From contig JABMDG010000030.1 in assembly GCA_015904045.1 (NCBI GenBank), positions 1 through 20,865 on the forward strand: 20,865 nucleotides of DNA, in the 5' to 3' direction. Below, piece by piece: positions 14,634-20,865 of this stretch. The DNA is from Nitrospira sp. GTDB lineage: Bacteria; Nitrospirota; Nitrospiria; Nitrospirales; Nitrospiraceae. How positions within the stretch are numbered: position 1 is the first letter of the stretch; every line of letters starts with the position of its first letter. A model generated the notes under the pieces. That model did not search any database, was not told the DNA's origin, and saw nothing but the letters and a program-made list of their open reading frames with translations. Both the position numbers and the translations under genes were made by a program.

Positions 14634-16955
14634 ATGACTCTTCCGGCAACCACGCAGGTGCCACCCGCCGTTCGCCGATATGGATGGCTGCCGTTTCTGC
14701 TCCTCGTCATCACGGTCGTGGCCCTGGGTGTCGGAATATTCCTGCTCGATCAGGCCGGACGCGGTGTTGCCGCCGCCGTGTGGTTCCCTCTCCTGGCACT
14801 TCTCATCTGGTCAGCGGTTCGTTTGCGTATGGAATACCGCCAGGCGCTCCAGGAGAGCGCCTGGGCTCGGGCAGCCGAGGCGGCGTTGCTGCAGAGCCAG
14901 GAGCACAACCGGTCAATCGTCGAGACCGCGCTCGACGGCGTCATTACGATCGATGCGTCCGGCATTGTCACCGATTGGAATAGCCAAGCCACGGTCATTT
15001 TTGGATGGGCTCGAGAAGAAGCGAAGGGGAAACCGCTTACCGAGACGATCATTCCAGATCGCGACCGGGAAGCGCACGTGCGGGGAATTCAGGAGTATCT
15101 CAGGACGGGAGCAGGCCCCGTTCTCAATCGGCGCATCGAGGTTACTGCACGGCACAAGGATGGCCGGGAATTCCCGGTAGAGCTGTCGGTCTCACCAGCC
15201 CGTATCGGCGAAGTGTACATGTTTAGTGCTTTCGTCCGCGACATTACGGATCGCCGGAGGGCCGAACGGCGGCTGGCTTCGCAATATGCCGTGACGCGGG
15301 TGCTGGCCGACGCCGCAACGCTTGACGACGCGGTGCCCAAAATCATTCAAGCCATCGGCGAAAGCCTGGAGTGGGAGTTGGGCGTATTTTGGAGGGTGGA
15401 CAGACAGGCAGGAGTCTTGCGATGCGTCAGTGTGTGGAATGCCGAGACGCTAGCCGTGGAAGACTTCGTTCATAAGACTCAGGAACAATCCTTTAAGCCC
15501 GGGGAGGGCTTGCCAGGACGGATTTGGGATACGGGCCGGCCGGCATGGATACCGGATGTCGTGAGGGACGGCAATTTCCCCCGATCGGAGACGGCGGCGA
15601 AAACCGGTCTGCACGGCGCGTTCGCATTTCCGATCCGAGTCGGCGGCGAGGTCGAGGGGGTGATCGAGTTCTTCAGCCGGTATGTGCAAAAGCCGGATGA
15701 AGAGTTGCTCAATATGATGACCGATGTCGGGCTGAAGGTTGGGCAATTCGGCGAACGCACCAGAGCCGAAGAGGCGTTGCGTCTGACGGAGGCGCAATTG
15801 CGGCAAGCGCAGAAGATGGAAGCAGTCGGACGGCTTGCCGGGGGGGTGGCGCACGACTTCAACAATCTGCTGACCGTGATTCGCGGGTACAGTGAGCTGA
15901 CTATGCATCGGCTCGCTCCCGGCGATCCGTCCCGGTCGGACATTGCTGAGGTGAAGAAGGCGGCGGATCGGGCGGCCGGTCTGACAGGCCAACTATTGGC
16001 CTTCAGCCGGCGCCAATTCGTGTCCCCAAAGATCGTCGATGTGAATGCCATTGTGCTGAACATGGACGGGATGCTCCGGCGGCTGATCGGCGAAGATCTC
16101 ATTGAACTCTATACGGACCTCGATTCGCAATTGTGGTCGATCAGAGCTGATGCCGGGCAGATCGAGCAGGTCATCATGAATCTGGCCGTCAACGCGAGAG
16201 ATGCCATGCCGACGGGCGGGCGGCTGACGATTGAGACCCGAAACATCACGATAGGAGCAGAGAGTCGCCAGGGAATGATGACCCTCGAAGCAGGGGAGTA
16301 CGTCATGCTGGCGGTCAGAGATTCCGGCCATGGCATGAGTGAGGAGGTTCAAGCGCATTTGTTCGAGCCGTTTTTTACGACGAAGGAAGCTGGTAAGGGC
16401 ACCGGTCTTGGCCTCTCGACCGTGTATGGTATCGTCAAACAAAGCGGCGGCACGATCGGCATCGACAGCCAACTGGGGCAGGGAACAACGTGCAAGATTT
16501 TCTTTCCGAAGGCCGAACCCGTGGAACAGACTGTGTCCGTCACGGGGGCAACGGCCGACCAGGCCCGGGGCCGCGAAACCATCTTGATCGTCGAGGACGA
16601 TCCGGCGGTTCGGGGTTTGGTTGAGGAAGCCCTGCGGTTAAAAGGCTACGATGTGCTGATCGCACGTCACGGGATCGAAGCCTTGCTGACTGGCGCCAAA
16701 CATTTGGGGCCGATCCATCTGTTGTTGACCGATGTCGTCATGCCGCAGATGAGCGGCCCTGAAGTCGCGGAGCAGCTGGCGATTGTGCGACCCTCCATGA
16801 AGGTCATGTATATGTCGGGCTACCCCGACCACCCTGTATTCTCCAAGGGGGGAGTGAAGGAAGGCACGACGTTTCTCCAAAAGCCATTTACGGTGGAGGC
16901 ATTGACGCAAAAGGTGCGTGAAGTATTGGATGGAGCGACTGTCGCGCGGACTTGA
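14634..16955 (+). CDS. Hybrid sensor histidine kinase: 2 TM, PAS, GAF, HisKA, HATPase, REC
   Basis: A 773-residue membrane-bound hybrid kinase. Two helices (about 18-38 and 44-65) with almost no periplasmic loop anchor it, so it probably senses a cytoplasmic or membrane signal. A PAS domain (about 93-205, 'VETALDGVITID' and a PAC-like end), a GAF domain (about 220-370), and a HisKA domain with the phospho-acceptor His407 in 'GGVAHDFNNLL' follow. The ATPase domain has 'NLAVNARDAM', 'DSGHGM' and 'GTGLGLSTVYG'. The C-terminal receiver domain (about 645-765) has the phospho-acceptor Asp700 in 'LLTDVVMP' and Lys in 'LQKPF'. No DNA-binding output domain is present, so output goes through a partner not seen here. 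It begins four bases after the YkgJ/DUF2156 stop and is probably cotranscribed with it. Confidence 0.95.
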   Translation: MTLPATTQVPPAVRRYGWLPFLLLVITVVALGVGIFLLDQAGRGVAAAVWFPLLALLIWSAVRLRMEYRQALQESAWARAAEAALLQSQEHNRSIVETALDGVITIDASGIVTDWNSQATVIFGWAREEAKGKPLTETIIPDRDREAHVRGIQEYLRTGAGPVLNRRIEVTARHKDGREFPVELSVSPARIGEVYMFSAFVRDITDRRRAERRLASQYAVTRVLADAATLDDAVPKIIQAIGESLEWELGVFWRVDRQAGVLRCVSVWNAETLAVEDFVHKTQEQSFKPGEGLPGRIWDTGRPAWIPDVVRDGNFPRSETAAKTGLHGAFAFPIRVGGEVEGVIEFFSRYVQKPDEELLNMMTDVGLKVGQFGERTRAEEALRLTEAQLRQAQKMEAVGRLAGGVAHDFNNLLTVIRGYSELTMHRLAPGDPSRSDIAEVKKAADRAAGLTGQLLAFSRRQFVSPKIVDVNAIVLNMDGMLRRLIGEDLIELYTDLDSQLWSIRADAGQIEQVIMNLAVNARDAMPTGGRLTIETRNITIGAESRQGMMTLEAGEYVMLAVRDSGHGMSEEVQAHLFEPFFTTKEAGKGTGLGLSTVYGIVKQSGGTIGIDSQLGQGTTCKIFFPKAEPVEQTVSVTGATADQARGRETILIVEDDPAVRGLVEEALRLKGYDVLIARHGIEALLTGAKHLGPIHLLLTDVVMPQMSGPEVAEQLAIVRPSMKVMYMSGYPDHPVFSKGGVKEGTTFLQKPFTVEALTQKVREVLDGATVART

Positions 16956-17079
16956 CCTGGACCGTAGTCCTTCTCTGATCGCTTGATCTTGGGCACCGTT
17001 GTGTTTATTGTGGCCTTCGAGTCCTCGGGCCCTGAGTCTCGGAGAACGACCATCGGACGAGAGGGCGAGAAAAGATTCC

Positions 17080-17898
17080 ATGACACATCCAGGACGTGAG
17101 CGTGATATCGGGCAATATCGGATCGAGCGGGAGCCGTTCTACGCCGAGGTGCGTGGAGAGGTGGGGCTTTTCTCAATTGCCGCGCGCAACAAGATGCCCG
17201 TGATGCTCAAGGGGCCGACCGGTTGCGGGAAAACCCGGTTTGTCCAGCACATGGCCTATCGGCTGGGACGCCCGCTGATCACTGTGGCGTGCCATGAGGA
17301 CCTCACGGCATCCGACCTCGTCGGCCGCTATCTGCTCAAAGGTCAGGAGACGGTGTGGATGGATGGACCGCTGACGCTCGGCGTCAAGCACGGCGCAATT
17401 GTCTATCTCGACGAAGTCGTGGAGGCTCGAAAGGACACGACCGTCATCATTCATCCCCTCAGCGACGATCGCCGCGTGTTGCCGATCGAGAAAAAAGGCC
17501 AGATTCTGGAGGCCGCCGATGACTTCATGCTCGTGATTTCCTACAATCCCGGCTACCAGAGCGTGCTCAAGGATTTGAAACAGAGCACGAAGCAGCGGTT
17601 CATGGCGATCGAATTCGAGTATCCTTCTCCGGAGATCGAAACGACGGTGGTTGAACGGGAGGCGGGAGTCAACCAGGCTCTTGCGGGCAGCCTGGTGAAA
17701 CTTGGCGGCAAAGTTCGAAACCTCAAGAATCATGGGCTGGATGAGGGAGTCAGCACCAGGTTGTTGATCTATGCCGGGACGTTGATTCGGCAAGGCGTGC
17801 CGGCGGAACGCGCCTGCGATGTGGCGATCGCCCGGCCAATCACCGACGACCCGGATATGCAACGCAGTATTCTGGAGTTGGCCAAAGCTATTTTTTAG
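17080..17898 (+). CDS. CbbQ/NirQ/NorQ-family MoxR-like AAA+ ATPase
   Basis: A 272-residue AAA+ ATPase of the usual CbbQ/NorQ length. Walker A 'GPTGCGKT' is at 45-52, Walker B 'IVYLDEV' at 107-113, sensor 1 Asn156 in 'SYNPGYQ', and an arginine in 'STKQRF' near 173. CbbQ works with the VWA protein CbbO to reactivate Rubisco, NorQ with NorD to mature nitric oxide reductase. No VWA-domain partner, Rubisco or nor gene is found here, so the target enzyme is unknown. The ATG at 17080 follows GAGGGCGAG; earlier in-frame codons from 16999 encode sequence unlike the family. A gap of 124 bp separates it from the kinase and 13 bp from the DUF167 gene. Confidence 0.92.
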   Translation: MTHPGRERDIGQYRIEREPFYAEVRGEVGLFSIAARNKMPVMLKGPTGCGKTRFVQHMAYRLGRPLITVACHEDLTASDLVGRYLLKGQETVWMDGPLTLGVKHGAIVYLDEVVEARKDTTVIIHPLSDDRRVLPIEKKGQILEAADDFMLVISYNPGYQSVLKDLKQSTKQRFMAIEFEYPSPEIETTVVEREAGVNQALAGSLVKLGGKVRNLKNHGLDEGVSTRLLIYAGTLIRQGVPAERACDVAIARPITDDPDMQRSILELAKAIF

Positions 17899-17911
17899 CC
17901 AGTACCCTGTT

Positions 17912-18238
17912 GTGAATTCCCTCCCTACGATCGTGCGGGACGCTCGGAACGGTGTCCTCCTCACGGTGCATGTTCAACCTCAGGCTTCCCGTACGGAATG
18001 TATCGGGGTTCATGGCAACGCACTGAAGATTCGCGTTGCGGCTCCGCCCATCGACGGCGCGGCCAACGACGAGCTGGTCCGGTTTTTAGCCGAGTGTTGT
18101 GCGGTGCCACCGGGGAGCATTTCCATTCATGCGGGTGCGAAGAGCCGCTCGAAGCGAGTGATCATCAAAGGCATCACGGCCGAGGCGGTGCTGGCGCGAC
18201 TGGCGCTACCGAAGAGAAGAGGAGGATGCAAGGAATGA
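17912..18238 (+). CDS. DUF167 (YggU) family protein
   Basis: A 108-residue protein with the DUF167 signature: 'LTVHVQPQASRTE' near 18-30, 'LKIRVAAPPIDGAAND' in the middle and 'GAKSRSKRVIIKG' towards the end. The fold is small alpha/beta; its biochemical role is not established. I took the GTG at 17912 as start because it lies just after the ATPase stop at 17898 and gives the family's normal length; the frame is open further upstream but antisense-like there. The stop overlaps the start of the lipoprotein gene (ATGA at 18235-18238), so translation is probably coupled. Homologues often sit beside cell-envelope and division genes, which this context does not test. Confidence 0.88.
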   Translation: MNSLPTIVRDARNGVLLTVHVQPQASRTECIGVHGNALKIRVAAPPIDGAANDELVRFLAECCAVPPGSISIHAGAKSRSKRVIIKGITAEAVLARLALPKRRGGCKE

Positions 18239-18663
18239 ACGCAATACGAAAAGGGGCTATCGTCGGCATGTTGTTTCTCACTGCCTGCTCCAGCGCGCAT
18301 CCTGTCTTGTATCCCAATCCCCATCTGCAGTCGGTCGGAAAAGAAGCGGCGGATCAAGATATCGAGGCCTGTAAGCTGGCAGCTGAGGAGGCTGGTGCTC
18401 AGGCGGGGGGAGGCAAAACCGGCCGGGTGGCGACGAATACGGCGGTCGGCGCCGGGGTTGGTGCCGCAAGCGGGGCGGTCGGTGGCGCCATTTCAGGAGC
18501 CGTCGGAAGGGGGTCGATGATTGGCGCGGCCAGTGGTGCTGTGTGGGGTTTGCTGACAGGGCTGTTCCATGCTGCTGGTCCCTCACAGCCCAGTCAGGCC
18601 TACACCAATTTCGTCAGCCGGTGTCTGCAAGAGAAGGGATATGAGGTGACGGGATGGCAGTGA
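18235..18663 (+). CDS. Glycine-zipper lipoprotein A
   Basis: A 142-residue predicted lipoprotein. The signal peptide ends in the lipobox 'LTAC' with Cys18 as the lipidation site. A 'DQDIEACKLAAEEAGA' helix follows, then a long Gly/Ala-rich segment (about 60-108) with small residues at every fourth position, typical of glycine-zipper membrane-associated domains. The C-terminus is 'CLQEKGYEVTGWQ', which is shared with lipoprotein B at 19145-19582. Two Cys in the mature part may form a disulfide. GGAGGA lies ahead of the ATG, which overlaps the DUF167 stop. Function unknown; glycine-zipper lipoproteins are often outer-membrane associated. Confidence 0.85.
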   Translation: MNAIRKGAIVGMLFLTACSSAHPVLYPNPHLQSVGKEAADQDIEACKLAAEEAGAQAGGGKTGRVATNTAVGAGVGAASGAVGGAISGAVGRGSMIGAASGAVWGLLTGLFHAAGPSQPSQAYTNFVSRCLQEKGYEVTGWQ

Positions 18664-19144
18664 GAGGTGTGCGGGGCGCATCCGTCGATGCTCCTTGCTC
18701 GCTGCCCGCCCACGCAAGATTGTATTGGAATGAGAGCTTGAGGGCGGTGGTCGGGCAATGCGCGCAGTGGAGCATCGACGGATGCGCCCCGCTAGATTGA
18801 AAAAATTGAAGATGTTCCTTGGGAATTCCCATAGAAGCTCCGAACAGGCCGGACGGGTGAACACTCGTGCCCGCTGTCCGCGCACGATCAGCATGTGCTC
18901 GCGCATCGCGCACACGAGACACAATCTGGACGAAAGCAACGGGCGGTGCTCTATGCATACGCGCAGAAGGAACTCCTCCCGCACGCAGCCCCAGGGTGGG
19001 GTAAGAGAGTGAAACTGGGTCAGCTGTATTTTGATGCCCGCAGTGGAGTGTCCACCCGTCTGGTCTCTGAGAAACGAGAAAAGGAAATTGCTCGATGGGA
19101 TGCGCAAGACAGGCTATTCTTAGGCACGGTCGGGAGGAGAGCAA
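18664..19144. other. Repeat-bearing intergenic region between paralogous lipoprotein genes
   Basis: This 481-base stretch contains a 122-bp palindromic element (18671-18792), a 12-bp perfect palindrome TGGGAATTCCCA (18820-18831), and other short inverted pieces around 18890-18930. Several open frames cross it on both strands but none has a credible start, codon pattern or recognisable domain. I see no gene before the GGGAGGAG ribosome-binding site at 19132-19139 of lipoprotein B. Confidence 0.65.
18671..18792. repeat. 122-bp palindromic element with 24-bp perfect terminal inverted repeats
   Basis: Positions 18671-18694 are the exact reverse complement of 18769-18792 (24 of 24 bases). The 74 bases between them are partly self-complementary, for example TGCCCGCCCACG against the complement of GGTGGTCGGGCA, so the whole element can fold into one long imperfect hairpin. 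It is REP- or MITE-like; no transposase is present. The segment 18756-18771 belongs to the same repeat family as 5762-5794. Confidence 0.8.
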
Positions 19145-19582
19145 GTGGCGATGCCTGCAGGCAGAAAATTCGTCGGTCTATTCGTCGTGGTGTCGTTCCT
19201 CGCGGCTTGTGCGGGACCGGAGCCGCTGCTGCAGTCCAACAAGCAGCTACAACTGTATGGCAGAGAAAAGGCCCGTCAAGAGATCGATGTGTGTCGGAAA
19301 AAGGTGGAGGCCACGGGGGTAGGTACCGGAGTGCACCAAACCGGTAATGCCGCAACAGGTGCTGTGCTGGGTATGACCCTAGGTGGAGCTGTCGGGGCTT
19401 CGGCTGGTGTGATCGGTGGATTGCCGGGTATCGCAATCGGCGCCGCCTCTGGCGCTGGACTTGGTCTCGTGATCGGATTGGTCGGAGGTACCTTCAAACC
19501 ACTGGTGCCTGACCCTCCCTATGCCGACGCGGTTGAAAAATGTCTGAGAGAGAAGGGCTATGAAGTCAACGGCTGGGAGTAA
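19145..19582 (+). CDS. Glycine-zipper lipoprotein B, paralogue of the gene at 18235-18663
   Basis: A 145-residue predicted lipoprotein with the lipobox 'LAAC' and lipidation at Cys22. The same layout as lipoprotein A follows: 'LQSNKQLQLYGREKARQ', an 'EIDVCRKKVEA' helix, a Gly/Ala-rich glycine-zipper region (about 60-118), and the closing 'CLREKGYEVNGWE'. Similarity is strongest at the C-terminus and in the zipper, so the two arose by duplication. The GTG at 19145 has GGAGG at 19133-19137 at ideal distance; an ATG at 19151 is the alternative. Unlike its paralogue it stands alone, with its own upstream region. Function unknown. Confidence 0.84.
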   Translation: MAMPAGRKFVGLFVVVSFLAACAGPEPLLQSNKQLQLYGREKARQEIDVCRKKVEATGVGTGVHQTGNAATGAVLGMTLGGAVGASAGVIGGLPGIAIGAASGAGLGLVIGLVGGTFKPLVPDPPYADAVEKCLREKGYEVNGWE

Positions 19583-19626
19583 CGATCAGTTCAAAGATTA
19601 GGATCTCAGCGGTCATGTTCCACGGT

Positions 19627-19680
19627 CCCCGCTGCGCAGGAAGCTGCGGCTCAGAATCCGCCGGCCTGTGCGCAACGGGG
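19627..19680. terminator. GC-rich hairpin between convergent genes, possible terminator
   Basis: CCCCGCTGCGCAGG at 19627-19640 pairs with CCTGTGCGCAACGGGG at 19665-19680, with one bulge and one mismatch. It sits between the plus-strand lipoprotein and the minus-strand microprotein. No T-tract follows, so intrinsic termination is uncertain. Confidence 0.3.
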
Positions 19681-19693
19681 GCTATACCAGTAA

Positions 19694-19774
19694 CTACTCC
19701 TCCATGGACAACACTTTATACGCGATCCCTAAGACAACAGTTACCGCCAGTACGAGAATGATTAATGCCAGCAT
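19694..19774 (-). CDS. 26-residue single-pass membrane microprotein
   Basis: The minus strand encodes 26 residues, beginning 'MLALIILVLAVTVVLGIAYK' and ending 'VLSMEE'. It is one hydrophobic helix with a charged C-terminus, so a single-pass inner-membrane peptide is expected. The ATG at 19774 is preceded, at ideal spacing, by AGGAGGTGA (minus strand), a near-perfect match to the anti-Shine-Dalgarno sequence, which is the main reason to call it a gene. It lies 130 bp downstream of the sensor kinase on the same strand. The size recalls small accessory peptides such as KdpF, but no Kdp genes are present and no homology is claimed. Confidence 0.6.
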   Translation of the reverse strand: MLALIILVLAVTVVLGIAYKVLSMEE

Positions 19775-19843
19775 AGTTGCTCACCTCCTTCCAATTTCGT
19801 GTCACTACTCTACCTCCGCTAGATGAAGGCGCCATGATGGGAT

Positions 19844-19861
19844 CATGAAGAATTCTTCATG
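19844..19861. promoter_or_regulatory. 18-bp perfect palindrome, candidate operator
   Basis: CATGAAGAATTCTTCATG is a perfect 18-base palindrome. It lies between the kinase stop and the microprotein start, about 70 bp upstream of the microprotein ATG. A dimeric regulator could bind here; the partner response regulator of the neighbouring kinase is a guess. Confidence 0.4.
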
Positions 19862-19905
19862 CTCCGAACCTCTCGTGAGCAAAACGGCAATCGTTGCAGT
19901 TGGGG

Positions 19906-20865
19906 TTATTGCGAAACTATCGACGCGGGAACTGCCTGTGTCTGACGGGTCAGGATGGGCAACCGCAATGTGAAGACAGAGCCTTTGCCGACTTGGCTGG
20001 TGACTGAAATGGTGCCGCCGTGAGCCTCTGTGATTTCTTTCACGATGGGTAGGCCCAGCCCGGTGCCGGCGGCATCCTTCGATCGGGCCCAGTCGGTTCG
20101 GTAAAAGCGCTCGAAGAGATGCGGAATATGTTCCGGCTCAATGCCGTGGCCGGTATCCTCGACCGCTATCGAGATCTCCTGGCCGGCTGCCTGTAATCGG
20201 ACGGTAACCGTTCCACCGGAAGGGGTATAGCGCAAGGCGTTGTCGAGCAGATTGATCAGCGCCTGTTTGAGCCACTGGGCGTCACCGAGTATCGGAGGGA
20301 CCGGTTCGGACTCGAACAACAGGGCGATATGCCGATCGTCGGCCAGTAGCGTCAGTTGGTCCACGAGCTCCTGGATCAGCGGTTCGATCTCGAGTGGCGC
20401 AAGCCGGACGGGCGATTTGTTGCTGGTGAATTTCGCCAAGGTCAACAGGGGGCGGGTCAACCCGATGAGACGCTCCACTTGCTCGAGGTTGTTGAGGAGT
20501 ACCTCACGATATTCCTCGGTAGTCCTGGCCTTGAGGAGTGCAACTTCCAGGTTCCCACGCAGGATGGTCAACGGCGTTTTCATCTCATGCGCGGCGATCT
20601 CGCAAAAATTCCGCTGGATCTCGCTGCTCCGTTGGAACTGATCCAGTACCGCGTTGACGGCTTGGGTCAGCCGCCGAAACTCCTGATAGGGCGAATCCAT
20701 TGCCAGCCGTTTCCCCAGATCGGCCTCCGACATCGTTTCGGCACCTGAACATAGCGCTTCGATCGGGGCCAAGACTTTCTTGGTTAGCCAAAGACTGCCG
20801 ATCCATGTCACCAGCAGGGTGGTGCCGGATCCGAGAGCCAACAGCAGCACCAGATCGTTCAGCGC
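19906..20865 (-). CDS. Sensor histidine kinase (HAMP-HisKA-HATPase), 5' end outside window
   Basis: The reading frame is open to the last base of the window, so the N-terminal sensor part is missing; the GTG at 20850 lies inside a membrane helix. Numbering from that codon, a membrane helix (about 1-22) is followed by a HAMP domain (about 23-75), a HisKA domain with phospho-acceptor His88 in 'AAHEMKTPL', and an ATPase domain with 'NLLDNALRYTPSGG', 'DTGHGI' and 'GTGLGLPIVKEI'. The order is that of CusS/QseC-type kinases, which work with an OmpR-class regulator, usually encoded just upstream; here that would be beyond the window edge. The visible part is intact, ending in a short non-conserved tail. 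Confidence 0.93.
   Translation of the reverse strand, partial: ALNDLVLLLALGSGTTLLVTWIGSLWLTKKVLAPIEALCSGAETMSEADLGKRLAMDSPYQEFRRLTQAVNAVLDQFQRSSEIQRNFCEIAAHEMKTPLTILRGNLEVALLKARTTEEYREVLLNNLEQVERLIGLTRPLLTLAKFTSNKSPVRLAPLEIEPLIQELVDQLTLLADDRHIALLFESEPVPPILGDAQWLKQALINLLDNALRYTPSGGTVTVRLQAAGQEISIAVEDTGHGIEPEHIPHLFERFYRTDWARSKDAAGTGLGLPIVKEITEAHGGTISVTSQVGKGSVFTLRLPILTRQTQAVPASIVSQ

Larger units (their letters stand above)
19583..19905. other. Intergenic region with hairpin, microprotein gene and palindrome
   Basis: This 323-base stretch between lipoprotein B and the sensor kinase holds a GC-rich hairpin (19627-19680), a 26-codon minus-strand gene (19694-19774) and an 18-bp perfect palindrome (19844-19861). 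Nothing else was recognised. Confidence 0.65.

Noticed and set aside
17080..17898. Rubisco (CbbQ) or nitric oxide reductase (NorQ) activation gene
   Set aside because: No cbb or nor genes or VWA partner occur in the window, so a specific symbol was not assigned.
18895..19347. Plus-strand 150-codon frame running from the intergenic region into lipoprotein B
   Set aside because: It has no good ribosome-binding site, is Arg-rich in the manner of noncoding frames, and overlaps a better-supported lipoprotein in another frame.
1..20865. CRISPR array, tRNA, rRNA or transposase
   Set aside because: No regularly spaced long direct repeats, tRNA-like cloverleaf, rRNA segment or transposase motif was seen on reading the sequence.

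Overview
The window looks like chromosomal DNA of a moderately high-GC, Gram-negative, Nitrospira-like (Nitrospirota) bacterium. This is inferred from overall gene style: two lipoproteins, an RND/MMPL exporter, a CbbQ/NorQ-type ATPase, PAS-GAF hybrid kinases, and heptamer-type intergenic repeats. No rRNA, tRNA, CRISPR array or transposase was seen, so the taxonomic call is tentative.

Region 1 (1-5632) is a damaged specialised-metabolism locus. It has the 3' part of an MMPL exporter, a beta-ketoacyl synthase, a chorismatase of the FkbO/Hyg5/XanB2 type, a FAD-dependent halogenase-like oxidoreductase, a B12-binding radical SAM protein and a small zinc-ribbon protein. Exporter, ketosynthase, chorismatase and FAD enzyme together recall aryl-polyene/xanthomonadin clusters. 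Five of the six genes are broken at three sharp junctions (about 2070, 3600 and 5355). Two are tail-to-tail fusions of truncated convergent genes and one is an internal deletion with a frameshift. They could be real decay or assembly errors.

Region 2 (5633-12986) is a long minus-strand gene train. In transcription order it reads: putative ATP-grasp enzyme, glutaredoxin-like protein, KamA-type lysine 2,3-aminomutase, long-form dCTP deaminase, four-helix membrane protein, TIGR04283-type glycosyltransferase, TIGR04282/DUF2064 transferase, SDR oxidoreductase. Several genes overlap or lie within a few bases of each other. Two coding sequences carry a four-unit ACTGAGG heptamer repeat.

Region 3 (13091-18663) is a plus-strand train: a YkgJ cysteine-cluster/DUF2156 fusion protein, a PAS-GAF hybrid histidine kinase, a CbbQ/NorQ-like AAA+ ATPase, a DUF167 (YggU) protein and a glycine-zipper lipoprotein. 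The lysine aminomutase, ATP-grasp enzyme and lysyltransferase-like DUF2156 domain sit around one divergent promoter region, which suggests (inference only) a beta-lysine-related modification module.

Region 4 (18664-20865) has a repeat-bearing intergenic region with a 122-bp palindromic element, a second, paralogous lipoprotein, a 26-residue membrane microprotein on the minus strand with a near-perfect Shine-Dalgarno sequence, an 18-bp perfect palindrome, and the 3' part of a HAMP-type sensor kinase that runs off the window.
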